Source of the DNA: Oleispira antarctica RB-8
GTDB lineage: Bacteria > Pseudomonadota > Gammaproteobacteria > Pseudomonadales > Oceanobacteraceae
Direction: 5' to 3'
Assembly: GCA_000967895.1 (NCBI GenBank)
Contig: FO203512.1
Location: 1,229,350-1,293,349 of the forward strand
Length of the DNA: 64,000 nucleotides
The notes under the pieces are model-generated. The model worked only from the letters and a program-made list of their open reading frames with translations. It was not told the DNA's origin and ran no database searches. The position numbers were made by a program, and so were the translations under genes. Shown in pieces: positions 36,602 to 44,934 of this stretch. The number at the start of each line of letters is the position of its first letter. Positions within the stretch are counted from its first letter, which is position 1.

Positions 36602-38164
36602 ATGATGATTAAAATATATCTAAGAAAATTTCTACGGCCAGTGATTATTGTCACTTGGGTTTTCGTTGCAAATGCATCATTAGCGGGATCTAATTCGTTA
36701 GAGCAGGCGATGTATTTTAAAAGTCAGGTACATGATGCAGAGCAGTGCAGTATGTTTGTTCGAGAGGGCAAGGTCGTTTTTAACGATGCGATTACTAATC
36801 CTGCTATTACTTGTCCTGATGCGTTTGCCTGGAAAAAATTACTGGAGACTATTAAAGATGAGTTTTGGGTAAATTGGGCCTACGATGAATTTACCTACCC
36901 AAGTAAGCCTTATGCTATTTGCTCTCTAACAGATAGTGATGAATCTTGTTGTGATCCTTACAAAAATAATAATCCCGGTTATGACATAAATGATAGTCCT
37001 GCGGAACATTGTCCTTATTTTCCAGGAGATCATCTCAGTAAAACATCGAAAAAACATAATCTTATTCGTGCCAAAAGTCCTTTTAAGCAACACTTCAGTC
37101 ATACCCAAACAGGTCATAATACTTTGATATCAAAAGTTGATCCTGGCAGAGCGATACGTCAAGAAATGGCGGAAGTTGTTTTTAGAAACAAAGCTATGTG
37201 GAGCTACAACTTCATCAACAATCTCTATAATAAAGACGGCTTGGGAGATGTGTATAAAAATTTGAAGTTCGATATAAAAACCAATGCGCCTTATCACAGA
37301 GCGAAAGAACGAGTGAGCTTTCCAACAGATTCAATTATGTTTAAAACGGATTGGTTGCACGAAGATGAAGCGAAGGCACTCGGTTTAACTCAAGATAAAG
37401 AACACCCTTATATCACTATGTACATGAAATCCCCGACTGGGGATAACAACGCTAACAATGGAGACCAAGTTGTATTTCGTGAAGGCTTGCATTATTTGAT
37501 GGCGATTACGGCTGCGTCAAAAGATCTGCCTAACTGGCATTGGTATGCGATAGAGCATGTCAATAATCTTGGCCGCTGTGATTATACCGGTTGTAATGAT
37601 TCTTTCGGTTATCACAGTCAGGATAAAGTGCCTGAAGGTTATAGCAAAAACTACGTTGTCCCGAAAACAATTAATGATGGCTTGGTACAGTCCAGCCCTA
37701 TTTTTGATACAGGTAAAACTTATCCGGCTGAAAAAATATCACCTGAATTAAATGAAATATTTAAAAAATTGATGATTGGACAAGAGGACAGTAAAAACAA
37801 AAATATGCCATCCGTATCAGATAGAGCTTGGTTAAGTTACCGTCTAAAAGGCGTGCAAACTGAATTTATTAGTGATGAAGGTGTTAATACTATATTGGGT
37901 AATTCAGTGACGGAAGGTGGTTTTGTGAATACGTCCTCTTGCATCACATGCCATGCCCAGGCTGTTGTCGATCAAAGCGGTAGCCCTGCAATCGGAAGTA
38001 TTGGCTTTAGCGATCAAATGAATCTGTTGGGTTACCCACAAAGTTCCAATGGTGCTCCTAGTGCTAGTTGGTATTATCAGCCAGGTACCACGACTCCTTT
38101 AAATGCCAAGATCGATTTTGTCTGGGGCATTCTCTTTGCTAATCCTTTGGTAGAACCAGAATAA
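36602..38164 (+). CDS. Exported single-heme (CxxCH) protein A of unknown function
   Basis: A 520-residue protein with a signal peptide (about 29 residues, ending Ala-Ser-Leu-Ala). It carries one heme c attachment motif, Cys-Ile-Thr-Cys-His at 447-451, and several other Cys in two N-terminal clusters (Glu-Ser-Cys-Cys-Asp, and a Cys-x5-Cys pair around Cys-Asp-Tyr-Thr-Gly-Cys near 327). His and Met residues are plentiful. I recognise no named family. Its last 150 residues resemble the end of the next gene's product: Tyr-Arg-Leu...Val-Gln, then Asn-Ser-Val-x-Glu, then CxxCH, then Asp-Phe...Phe-Ala. It is divergent from a LysR gene and probably starts an operon of three. Confidence 0.7.
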   Translation: MMIKIYLRKFLRPVIIVTWVFVANASLAGSNSLEQAMYFKSQVHDAEQCSMFVREGKVVFNDAITNPAITCPDAFAWKKLLETIKDEFWVNWAYDEFTYPSKPYAICSLTDSDESCCDPYKNNNPGYDINDSPAEHCPYFPGDHLSKTSKKHNLIRAKSPFKQHFSHTQTGHNTLISKVDPGRAIRQEMAEVVFRNKAMWSYNFINNLYNKDGLGDVYKNLKFDIKTNAPYHRAKERVSFPTDSIMFKTDWLHEDEAKALGLTQDKEHPYITMYMKSPTGDNNANNGDQVVFREGLHYLMAITAASKDLPNWHWYAIEHVNNLGRCDYTGCNDSFGYHSQDKVPEGYSKNYVVPKTINDGLVQSSPIFDTGKTYPAEKISPELNEIFKKLMIGQEDSKNKNMPSVSDRAWLSYRLKGVQTEFISDEGVNTILGNSVTEGGFVNTSSCITCHAQAVVDQSGSPAIGSIGFSDQMNLLGYPQSSNGAPSASWYYQPGTTTPLNAKIDFVWGILFANPLVEPE

Positions 38165-38299
38165 TGTTTTGTTCAGATAATTAATCTTGTGAAAATGATG
38201 CTGATATAAATTCAAATATCAGCATTCACAGAACGTAGCAGCTCTAACAAAATAGCAGCTCTAAGAGCATCTAAGTACATAGACTAAAGGAAGAGTATT

Positions 38300-40309
38300 A
38301 TGCAAATTCAGGACAGCAACGAAATAGCCGAATCAAACCAAAAATATAGAGTACTGCATGCGAGAGCCGTATTAATAATAATTGTAGTAGCATGGATTGT
38401 CGCATTCAGCCTCTCTATTCAAGCAAGCCCCTTGTCACCGAATTTACCCGAATCTAGTTCAAGCAAGGCAATTAAGGCCAACATCAAAACGATGTTGATG
38501 GAAAAAAAAGAGATTGCGCCTTTGGCTGATATTCCTATCGTAGCAACCGCTGCTGATGCAACCCTGACGGATGCTGCTTATTATGCCTGGCAGGAATTTA
38601 TTGCTTTAAACTGGCCAGCTAAAGCGCAAACAGGTAATACACACGATAGAGAGACTCCGGATAGCAGTAAGAAATTTGGTGATATTGCTTCAAAGAGCTC
38701 TATCGCTTATCCCGCCTTAGTATGGGAAACGTTTCGTCATAAAGTAGAAATATACCCAGGCCAAGGCTCTCCTCATGGCTACTTACCGTCAGGCAAGCTA
38801 TCAGTTAATACCAAGCCCGCTAATGCCTCCCAAGATTTTGGTTATGATGATTTACCTCGGTATATTTATAACAGTGATAAGACGAACATTATTCCGTTTG
38901 TATCACTTAGGACACCTTGGCTAAATCTCGATGAAGCGTCGCAGATTGGGACGAATCAGATCTATAGTGGCTTAGATTTAGGTCAGGTTGCTCCAGAAGG
39001 TCCAGGAAGACTATTGTTATTTTTAGCCAAAGCTAATCGTAAACAATATCAGTATGTTGCTTCTCGTGGTTGGTGGAATAAGGATATTGATAATCCATTT
39101 TCACCCGCAGATACAATTAAGAGAACTGCTGACTACGTGACTACACAAAAGAAAACACCGGCCTCATCGGGATTAATTGGTTCGCTAAAAACAGTGATGC
39201 AGCAAAAAAAGGATGCTGATACCGTTAGTTTTTCTGACGGTACTATGGAGGTTAAAACCGCTTGGCGTTTAGCAACAGCGGCTGAAAAATTATTTTATAA
39301 AACCAATAATTATATTGAAGGTTATCATGCTGCTCAGGTGCGTTATTATTTGGGGAAACAGGATAGTTCAGGCAGTAGTACTGGTAAAAAAACGTATGTC
39401 GAGCAGGATGACTTAGGGGTTATGTTAGGTTTGCATATCATTCATAAAACACCGAAAGCGCCATACTTTATTTTTGCCTCTTTTGAGCATAAAGATAATA
39501 TTCGCCGTGCCGACGGTACGCCTTTGGAAGATGCTGATGGCAGTATTATTGGCAGCTCACCAAACAGTATCACAAGTTCAACCGTGACTTCGGTAGCCTC
39601 ACAGGCTAAGGCTGTAGTGACTGCCAGTGGTAATAAACAGACATTGCTTACGCTACAGACATTTACGCCAAATGAAGCCACAGCTTCAGATTATGAAACC
39701 AATAATCAATCGTATTTTATTAATTCTCACGCGACTAATTTAGCCAGTGATAAGAGTGGTCAACCTAAAATAGGCATCGATAAACGACGTTTTGGAATTC
39801 CAGCTAATGTAATTAAAGTGAACAAGGATGTTCATCAGATGATCAGTGCTGCAAACAGTAATGCCGCTAATCCTTGGGGAAATTATCGACTCACCAATGT
39901 GCAATGGAAGCCTTTAACAAAAGCGCCTGGTACTGTGTATAGCTCATTGGATAGTGCAGAGCAGTCAACTTATTATACGTCTAACAGTGTGATTGAAACT
40001 AACCATATTCTGTCAGAATTCAGTGGTCGATTTTCGGGAGTAGGCAATACCATTACGGATTTTTCAGCCACAAAGACAGGGGAAACTGGAACGACGAATA
40101 TTGCGGGTATTGTCTATCAAAATGGCTCGGTAACGGGTGATGCTTTTAACAATGTTTATGCTAATGGTAAAGGGCATTTAATGGGAGGTTGTATGGGGTG
40201 TCATGGTAATCAACAGGTATCAGGTTCTGATTTTAGTTTCATTTTTGCTGAACCCGTAAGCAACCCTGACAGCGCAGAAAGAACTTACCCTTATCCACTT
40301 ATAAAATAG
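38300..40309 (+). CDS. Exported or membrane-anchored single-heme (CxxCH) protein B of unknown function
   Basis: A 669-residue protein with a hydrophobic helix at about 22-42 (signal anchor or uncleaved signal). One heme c motif, Cys-Met-Gly-Cys-His, is at 631-635, followed by Asp-Phe-Ser-Phe-Ile-Phe-Ala-Glu-Pro near the C-terminus. Its C-terminal third parallels protein A (Tyr-Arg-Leu-Thr-Asn-Val-Gln, Ser-Asn-Ser-Val-Ile-Glu-Thr), suggesting duplication of a heme-bearing domain. The N-terminal part (Ala-Tyr-Tyr-Ala-Trp-Gln-Glu-Phe-Ile-Ala) recurs in uncharacterised exported proteins. An AAGGAAGAG ribosome site precedes the ATG. Electron transfer or a redox enzyme role is inference. Confidence 0.7.
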   Translation: MQIQDSNEIAESNQKYRVLHARAVLIIIVVAWIVAFSLSIQASPLSPNLPESSSSKAIKANIKTMLMEKKEIAPLADIPIVATAADATLTDAAYYAWQEFIALNWPAKAQTGNTHDRETPDSSKKFGDIASKSSIAYPALVWETFRHKVEIYPGQGSPHGYLPSGKLSVNTKPANASQDFGYDDLPRYIYNSDKTNIIPFVSLRTPWLNLDEASQIGTNQIYSGLDLGQVAPEGPGRLLLFLAKANRKQYQYVASRGWWNKDIDNPFSPADTIKRTADYVTTQKKTPASSGLIGSLKTVMQQKKDADTVSFSDGTMEVKTAWRLATAAEKLFYKTNNYIEGYHAAQVRYYLGKQDSSGSSTGKKTYVEQDDLGVMLGLHIIHKTPKAPYFIFASFEHKDNIRRADGTPLEDADGSIIGSSPNSITSSTVTSVASQAKAVVTASGNKQTLLTLQTFTPNEATASDYETNNQSYFINSHATNLASDKSGQPKIGIDKRRFGIPANVIKVNKDVHQMISAANSNAANPWGNYRLTNVQWKPLTKAPGTVYSSLDSAEQSTYYTSNSVIETNHILSEFSGRFSGVGNTITDFSATKTGETGTTNIAGIVYQNGSVTGDAFNNVYANGKGHLMGGCMGCHGNQQVSGSDFSFIFAEPVSNPDSAERTYPYPLIK

Positions 40310-40396
40310 CACTCGCTAAAATAATGGTGGTATACGAGTCTGTTTCTCTGCCATTATTTCTATACAGCGAAAGCAATTAATTAAACGGAATAGATT

Positions 40397-41233
40397 ATGA
40401 CGGATCAAACATTCAACTTTCCAATTTACTATAAGAAAACTTTGTTAACGGATGCTATGACAGTAAGTTTGGCACTGACCCGTTATGCGGTTCTTGATGG
40501 CAAACCTGATAAAGAACATGTCGCGATGAGTACTGATGCAGGCATGGTATTTATTGAGCAGGGCGTGACAAACTGGACGATTGATAATACCAGTACAACA
40601 GGTTTAAAAGCGTTCGATACTAATACTAAGCATGTCTGTGTTAACGCTGAGTGGTTGGATTCTACGGATGCTTTGAAGAAAAATATCCATGTAGTCTCTG
40701 GTAGTAGCGGTAATGTTTTTGGCAGTATGGGTGCTTTATTGGTACCCGATGATTTTAAGATTCCAACGCTAATGGCGACACCTGAGAATGTTAAATATTA
40801 TGGCCTGAAACTTATAGAAGCGGGAGAGGTATTGACTGTTCATTCTGAAGAAGTTGATATCATTATGATGGAATATGATTACACCAAAATCTATAAAAAA
40901 GATTTCCTAATGAAGAAACATGGCGGTGGCGGTATTTTTTTGGAACATCATAACTTTCCTCATATTCATATTCCTATGGAAGAAAGTTGCGGTGGTTATA
41001 TTGTTATTGGTAAGCAAATAGACAAAGACGAGTATCACTTTACGGCCTTTCAAATTCCTTATGGCTATGCGCTCTACACACCTGCCAATACTATTCATGG
41101 TGACGGTACTTTGGTTGGCAAACATGGTTTAGCGCTTGCTGATTCAAATATGATTAGTGCTAATACAGTGCTTATTTATAATAAACATTCAAACACTATG
41201 GCCAAGAACGTTGTGCCTGATTGGGAGGCATAA
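40397..41233 (+). CDS. Cupin-like protein of unknown function
   Basis: A 278-residue soluble protein without a signal peptide. The C-terminal half contains Glu-His-His-Asn-Phe-Pro-His-Ile-His-Ile-Pro-Met-Glu-Glu, and 40 residues on, Tyr-Ala-Leu-Tyr-Thr-Pro-Ala-Asn-Thr-Ile-His-Gly-Asp. This is a His-cluster plus Pro-x-x-x-x-His layout like the two motifs of a metal-binding cupin. It starts 87 bases after protein B and shares the direction, so probably lies in the same operon. Its end overlaps a decayed acyl-CoA synthetase fragment on the other strand. Enzymatic role unknown; a metal-dependent isomerase or dioxygenase is possible. Confidence 0.6.
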   Translation: MTDQTFNFPIYYKKTLLTDAMTVSLALTRYAVLDGKPDKEHVAMSTDAGMVFIEQGVTNWTIDNTSTTGLKAFDTNTKHVCVNAEWLDSTDALKKNIHVVSGSSGNVFGSMGALLVPDDFKIPTLMATPENVKYYGLKLIEAGEVLTVHSEEVDIIMMEYDYTKIYKKDFLMKKHGGGGIFLEHHNFPHIHIPMEESCGGYIVIGKQIDKDEYHFTAFQIPYGYALYTPANTIHGDGTLVGKHGLALADSNMISANTVLIYNKHSNTMAKNVVPDWEA

Positions 41234-41453
41234 TCATCGCGATAGGCTGAGATAAAACGCTGCCACCGATACGCGCTATTTCAATTAACAGGTTTTCCGC
41301 TAGTCTCAATTGAACCGGAGCTGGGGTTATGTATTTGCCCTTAGACGTTTTAAAAATAACTTTTATGCGGCCTGTTAGTTTTAGATAACCTTCACTATTA
41401 ATCTCACCTAAATTGTCTGTTTTAAGGAAGTCGTCAGCAATTCGACACGCCAC
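41196..41453 (-). pseudogene. Fragment of an AMP-binding acyl-CoA synthetase
   Basis: An 85-codon minus-strand stretch contains Leu-Lys-Thr-Asp-Asn-Leu-Gly-Glu-Ile-Asn-Ser-Glu-Gly-Tyr-Leu-Lys-Leu-Thr-Gly-Arg, followed by Lys-Gly-Lys-Tyr-Ile-Thr-Pro. This is the hinge and C-terminal start of long-chain acyl-CoA synthetases (the usual Thr-Gly-Asp motif reads Thr-Asp-Asn here). The rest of the ~600-residue enzyme is absent on both sides: upstream the frame is lost, and downstream it runs into the cupin-like gene's end. It is a decayed remnant, not a functional gene. Confidence 0.6.
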
Positions 41454-41604
41454 GCCATATTGAAGCTTTGTCTATAAACTAGGCACAGAAATAAATATGG
41501 TTGGGCTGACTCGCCCTAAGACTGCGAGAAAGGTTTGAAGGTAGTGCATCTATTTCGAATTCTGAAACGGCATAATATGTTTTGAGAAAAAGTATTGAGC
41601 AGAC

Positions 41605-41646
41605 AAAAAAACGGCCAGACCTAGTCACTTTCGTTTCTAGCTGGCC
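41605..41646 (-). terminator. Intrinsic terminator of small RNA copy 2
   Basis: On the minus strand GGCCAGCTAG pairs with CTAGGTCTGGCC (one bulge) around an A-rich loop, followed by GTTTTTTTG (seven Ts). It is a strong Rho-independent terminator pointing leftward. Confidence 0.88.
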
Positions 41647-41797
41647 AAATAACCGTGATTAGCTTGATGAGAGAGATCTCTTACGCAACGCCGTGAAGAA
41701 TTGCTCCGAGAAGTTAATTCAAGCACCACTCCCATAGCACTTGAATTAACATCTTTCAGGTCGTAGAGAGTGACTGCACGCTGCGTCCTGTTGGAAT
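41605..41797 (-). ncRNA. Fur-controlled small RNA, copy 2 (PrrF-like)
   Basis: A predicted transcript of about 193 nt on the minus strand, from a start near 41797 to a terminator at 41605-41646. It shares promoter layout, the identical 72-nt block (41647-41718) and the stem-loop (41713-41750) with copy 1. Here the stem GUUAAUUCAAG/CUUGAAUUAAC is perfect over 11 pairs, and copy 1 keeps it by compatible changes. The region just after the start has diverged and is shorter than in copy 1. It lies directly downstream of fumC, on the same strand, so read-through from fumC could also produce it. Expected role: repression of iron-rich proteins when iron is scarce. Confidence 0.75.
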
Positions 41798-41803
41798 AAG
41801 TTA

Positions 41804-41854
41804 ATAATAACCATTCTCAATTGTATTGCAACACCTAAATGAGAATTATTCTTA
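41804..41854 (-). promoter_or_regulatory. Promoter with overlapping Fur boxes, small RNA copy 2
   Basis: TTGCAA (41826-41831), 16 bases, then TATTAT (41804-41809) on the minus strand. TGAGAATTATTCTTA covers 41840-41854 and a second Fur-like stretch covers the -10. It is nearly identical to the copy 1 promoter. It begins 37 bases beyond the fumC stop codon. Confidence 0.75.
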
Positions 41855-41890
41855 AAATAATGATATTAATTGATATTAAGCCTCGCGTGA

Positions 41891-43297
41891 TTATTTAGGC
41901 GCCAGCATCTCTGTAGGGACCACCCACTTTTTGAAATCCTCTTCGCTCACTAACTCCAATGCTACGGCGGCTTGCAGCAATGTCGAGTTATCTTGATGGG
42001 CTTTTTTAGCAATCTTTGTCGCGTTATCGTAACCAATATGGGGATTAAGCGCGGTGACTAGCATTAACGATTCATTGAGCAATTTGGCGATGTGAGATTC
42101 ATTGGCGGTGATCCCAATGACGCATCTGTCGGTAAAACTCTGGCTGCTGTCGGCGAGTAAACGGATAGATTGCAGCAAGTTATAAATCATTACGGGCTTG
42201 AATGTATTCAATTCAAAATGGCCATTGGAGCCTGCAATGGTGATGGTAACGTGATTTCCCATTACCTGAGCGGCCACCATGGTTAATGCTTCGCACTGCG
42301 TAGGATTAATTTTGCCCGGCATAATTGACGAGCCGGGTTCATTCTCTGGCAAGCTGATTTCACCAATGCCACAGCGCGGGCCTGAGCCTAAAAAGCGTAT
42401 GTCATTGGCAACTTTCATTAAGCTCACTGCAAGGGTATTAAGTGCGCCACTGGCTTCGACGATAGCGTCGTGTGCTGCCAAGGCTTCGAATTTATTGCTG
42501 GCGGTAACAAACGGCAGCTTTGTGACGAGCGCGACTTCTTTCGCTACTTTTTGATCAAAACCTGCGGGGGAGTTTAAGCCTGTGCCGACGGCCGTTCCGC
42601 CTTGCGCTAAAGAATACAATGCGGGTAATACGGCTTCTGCTCGGCGTATGCCATTTTTTACTTGTGCCGCGTAACCTGAAAACTCTTGGCCAAGAGTGAG
42701 AGGGGTTGCATCTTGAGTATGGGTGCGGCCAATTTTGACAATTTTGGAAAATTCTTGTTCTTTAGTTTCCAGTGCATCATGAAGATGGTGTAACGCGGGT
42801 ATCAGCGAGTGAACTATTTCTTCAACCGCTGCAATATGCATCGCACTGGGAAAGGTATCGTTTGACGACTGACTCATATTGCAATGATCGTTGGGGTGTA
42901 CGCGGCTTGTGTTACTAAAAGAAGAGTTGCCAATCGTCCCACCCAAAATCTCAAAGGCTCGGTTAGAGATGACTTCATTGGCATTCATATTGGTCTGCGT
43001 GCCCGAGCCTGTTTGCCAAACAGATAGGGGAAAGTGATCGTCATGCTTGCCTGCCATCACTTCGCTGGCGGCTTTTACGATGGCCTCACCTATAATACTG
43101 TCTAGCGCGCCAACATTCATATTAACCCTGGCTGCTGATGATTTGATGATGCCAAACGCTCGGATCAAAGGCTTGGGCATGGTTTCGATGCCAATCGGAA
43201 AGTTGATTAAGGAGCGCGCTGACTGTGCGCCGTAGTATTTATCAACAGGGACTTTTAAGTCGCCAAAAGAATCGCTTTCAATTCGATAGTTATTCAC
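41891..43297 (-). CDS. fumC: Fumarate hydratase, class II (iron-independent)
   Basis: Converts fumarate to L-malate in the citric acid cycle. The 468-residue length, the family signature [11 protein letters not shown] and the N-terminal [11 protein letters not shown] segment identify FumC, the heat-stable form that needs no iron-sulfur cluster. The start is GTG, with a CGGAG site before it. It has no Fur box of its own that I can see, but a Fur-controlled small RNA follows 94 bases after its stop. In Pseudomonas, fumC lies in an iron-responsive operon, so an iron link here is plausible but not shown. Confidence 0.95.
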   Translation of the reverse strand: MNNYRIESDSFGDLKVPVDKYYGAQSARSLINFPIGIETMPKPLIRAFGIIKSSAARVNMNVGALDSIIGEAIVKAASEVMAGKHDDHFPLSVWQTGSGTQTNMNANEVISNRAFEILGGTIGNSSFSNTSRVHPNDHCNMSQSSNDTFPSAMHIAAVEEIVHSLIPALHHLHDALETKEQEFSKIVKIGRTHTQDATPLTLGQEFSGYAAQVKNGIRRAEAVLPALYSLAQGGTAVGTGLNSPAGFDQKVAKEVALVTKLPFVTASNKFEALAAHDAIVEASGALNTLAVSLMKVANDIRFLGSGPRCGIGEISLPENEPGSSIMPGKINPTQCEALTMVAAQVMGNHVTITIAGSNGHFELNTFKPVMIYNLLQSIRLLADSSQSFTDRCVIGITANESHIAKLLNESLMLVTALNPHIGYDNATKIAKKAHQDNSTLLQAAVALELVSEEDFKKWVVPTEMLAPK

Positions 43298-43474
43298 CGC
43301 TGTGCTCCGTTATGGCCGTACATTCTGCAACGTCAGTTCCTAGTCACCCTATTTAGAGTTGGTTTGTTCGCTATAAATGTAATGAAAGTTCTGAGAGTTA
43401 ACTATTGGAAGATGGGCGTTGTATTGTGAATTAGAGTTTAGCCTAAGGAGTGAGGCTGTTCAATTTGAAAGGAG

Positions 43475-43499
43475 AGCAGCCTAACGAGGTTAGGCTGCT
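43475..43499. terminator. Perfect hairpin after the Tsx-like gene
   Basis: AGCAGCCTAAC and GTTAGGCTGCT form an 11-base perfect stem with a three-base loop. On the minus strand it is followed by TCTCCTTTC, a poor T-run, so it is a weak terminator or 3'-stabilising hairpin for the porin gene ending at 43547. Confidence 0.6.
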
Positions 43500-43546
43500 G
43501 GCTTAGTCAAACTAAGCCGCACATTCTAGAGGCATTAATGCCAGAA

Positions 43547-44287
43547 TTAGAAGTGTACTTTAACCAATGCGCTTACTACGTTTTCTTTCGTGTCGAAACC
43601 GGAAGTATGTTCGATAGCAAACTTGTTATTCCAAACTGCGTGCTCGATACCAACGTAAACTTTGTTATCTGTACCAAGAGCTTGTGCAGCATCCCACTTT
43701 AACTGGTAAGTAAAGTTGCTTGTAGCCGCTTTATCGTCAGTAGCTGTTGCCCAATCCCAAAAACCGTCAAACATAAAGTTTTGGCCAGCGATTGCAAAAG
43801 GTACGCCCCAAACGGTTGTTGTTTGATAGTTGTTATCACCATCATCGTTCAAACGCTGGTAAGCGTTGAAACTTAGGTTCTGAAAGCCAGGAATGTTGAA
43901 GTCTGTACCTAAACCAACAAGGAAATCATCATTGTTCTCACTCATTTCCCAAGTTGTAGCAATGTACACATTCTTAACAAAGCCAGCATCGAAGTCAGAA
44001 ACTTTGAAGCGAGGAGCAACTTCGATGTAGGTTTCTGAACCATCATCTCCAGTTGTATTAGGCACTTCATTTTCATTATTAATTAGACGATCGCCAAAAA
44101 TGAAAATATCACCCCAGCTGTTAGCGCTGAAATGTTCGAAAGTAACAACAGTCTTATCTGAATTACCTACTTCATAGCTCTCACCATAAAGTACAGATAC
44201 GCTGTTATCGTAAAAGAAGGTTTCTGCACTGGCAGCGCCAGCTGCTACTGTCATGGCAGTTGCTAAAGCAATCTTGGTCAATTTCAT
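43547..44287 (-). CDS. Tsx-like nucleoside-specific outer-membrane channel
   Basis: An outer-membrane beta-barrel of the Tsx/OmpK family (PF03502), which passes nucleosides and some small solutes. The start at 44287 gives a clean signal peptide cut after Ala-Ser-Ala (about 21); a start four codons upstream is possible. The 246-residue product is short-barrel sized. It has aromatic-rich alternating strands (Asp-Asn-Ser-Val-Ser-Val-Leu-Tyr-Gly, Trp-Gly-Asp-Ile-Phe-Ile-Phe) and ends in Val-His-Phe with the terminal Phe needed for barrel insertion. A GGGAAAG ribosome site precedes the ATG. Confidence 0.83.
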   Translation of the reverse strand: MKLTKIALATAMTVAAGAASAETFFYDNSVSVLYGESYEVGNSDKTVVTFEHFSANSWGDIFIFGDRLINNENEVPNTTGDDGSETYIEVAPRFKVSDFDAGFVKNVYIATTWEMSENNDDFLVGLGTDFNIPGFQNLSFNAYQRLNDDGDNNYQTTTVWGVPFAIAGQNFMFDGFWDWATATDDKAATSNFTYQLKWDAAQALGTDNKVYVGIEHAVWNNKFAIEHTSGFDTKENVVSALVKVHF

Positions 44288-44464
44288 GGTCTTTCCCATT
44301 AATTATAATAGTCGTTATAAACTTCAGTTAGGTCAGAGTCAGCATTGCTTATATGCAATATCTGAGCGTCTTGAGCTTATTATAGTCATGGCTTTAAATA
44401 ATTGTCCAACTGGTCAGCTGATGCCAGTGTGGGAAAATCAGCAAAGCTGACTATTACTAATTTA

Positions 44465-44905
44465 TTAGTCGGAGATGCGCATATCGATATTATTGATAGG
44501 GTAGCCACGTTCTTTATAGAATTTATAATGCAGGCGAGTAGACGTTAAAACAGCATCTTGTTGAATAACAATCTCAAGTAAACGCTTGTGACGTGCAAAA
44601 GTAGAGGGGATTTCAGTGGCTAAATTAAGCAGCACATCAAAATGCGGTGGCTGTTGATCGCCAAAGCCGATATGCACTGGGCAATTATCTTCTAAGGCAT
44701 CGCTGGCTACTAAACCGTGGGGAATAAAGCTGTTATCGCGATAGCTCCACAGTAATTCATCAAAGGTTTTTGCTTGAATTTCACTATCAAAGTGAACATA
44801 AACCTTACAGCGGCTGCGGTAGGCTTTTTCAACCAGGCGGCAAGCAAAGTCTAATCTTTGCTGCGGCTCTTGGGCGGATAATATATAGAAGTCGATGTCT
44901 GTCAT
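44465..44905 (-). CDS. holC: DNA polymerase III chi subunit
   Basis: A 146-residue accessory subunit of the DNA polymerase III clamp loader, linking it to single-stranded DNA-binding protein through psi. The sequence follows the HolC pattern: N-terminal Phe-Tyr-Ile-Leu, Ala-Cys-Arg-Leu-Val-Glu-Lys-Ala-Tyr, Leu-Leu-Trp-Ser-Tyr-Arg-Asp-Asn-Ser-Phe-Ile-Pro-His and Tyr-Lys-Phe-Tyr-Lys-Glu-Arg-Gly-Tyr near the end. It follows the PilZ gene by 29 bases and may be cotranscribed with the flagellar genes upstream. It is usually found just before valS; here the two are about 18 kb apart. Confidence 0.85.
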   Translation of the reverse strand: MTDIDFYILSAQEPQQRLDFACRLVEKAYRSRCKVYVHFDSEIQAKTFDELLWSYRDNSFIPHGLVASDALEDNCPVHIGFGDQQPPHFDVLLNLATEIPSTFARHKRLLEIVIQQDAVLTSTRLHYKFYKERGYPINNIDMRISD

Positions 44906-44934
44906 GGCGGCATTGTATCAGAATAAATAAACCG

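Noticed and set aside
33879..41854. The two long repeats as ends of a transposon or att sites
   Set aside because: They carry a promoter, Fur sites, a conserved stem and a terminator and lie in direct orientation; no transposase or integrase lies between them.
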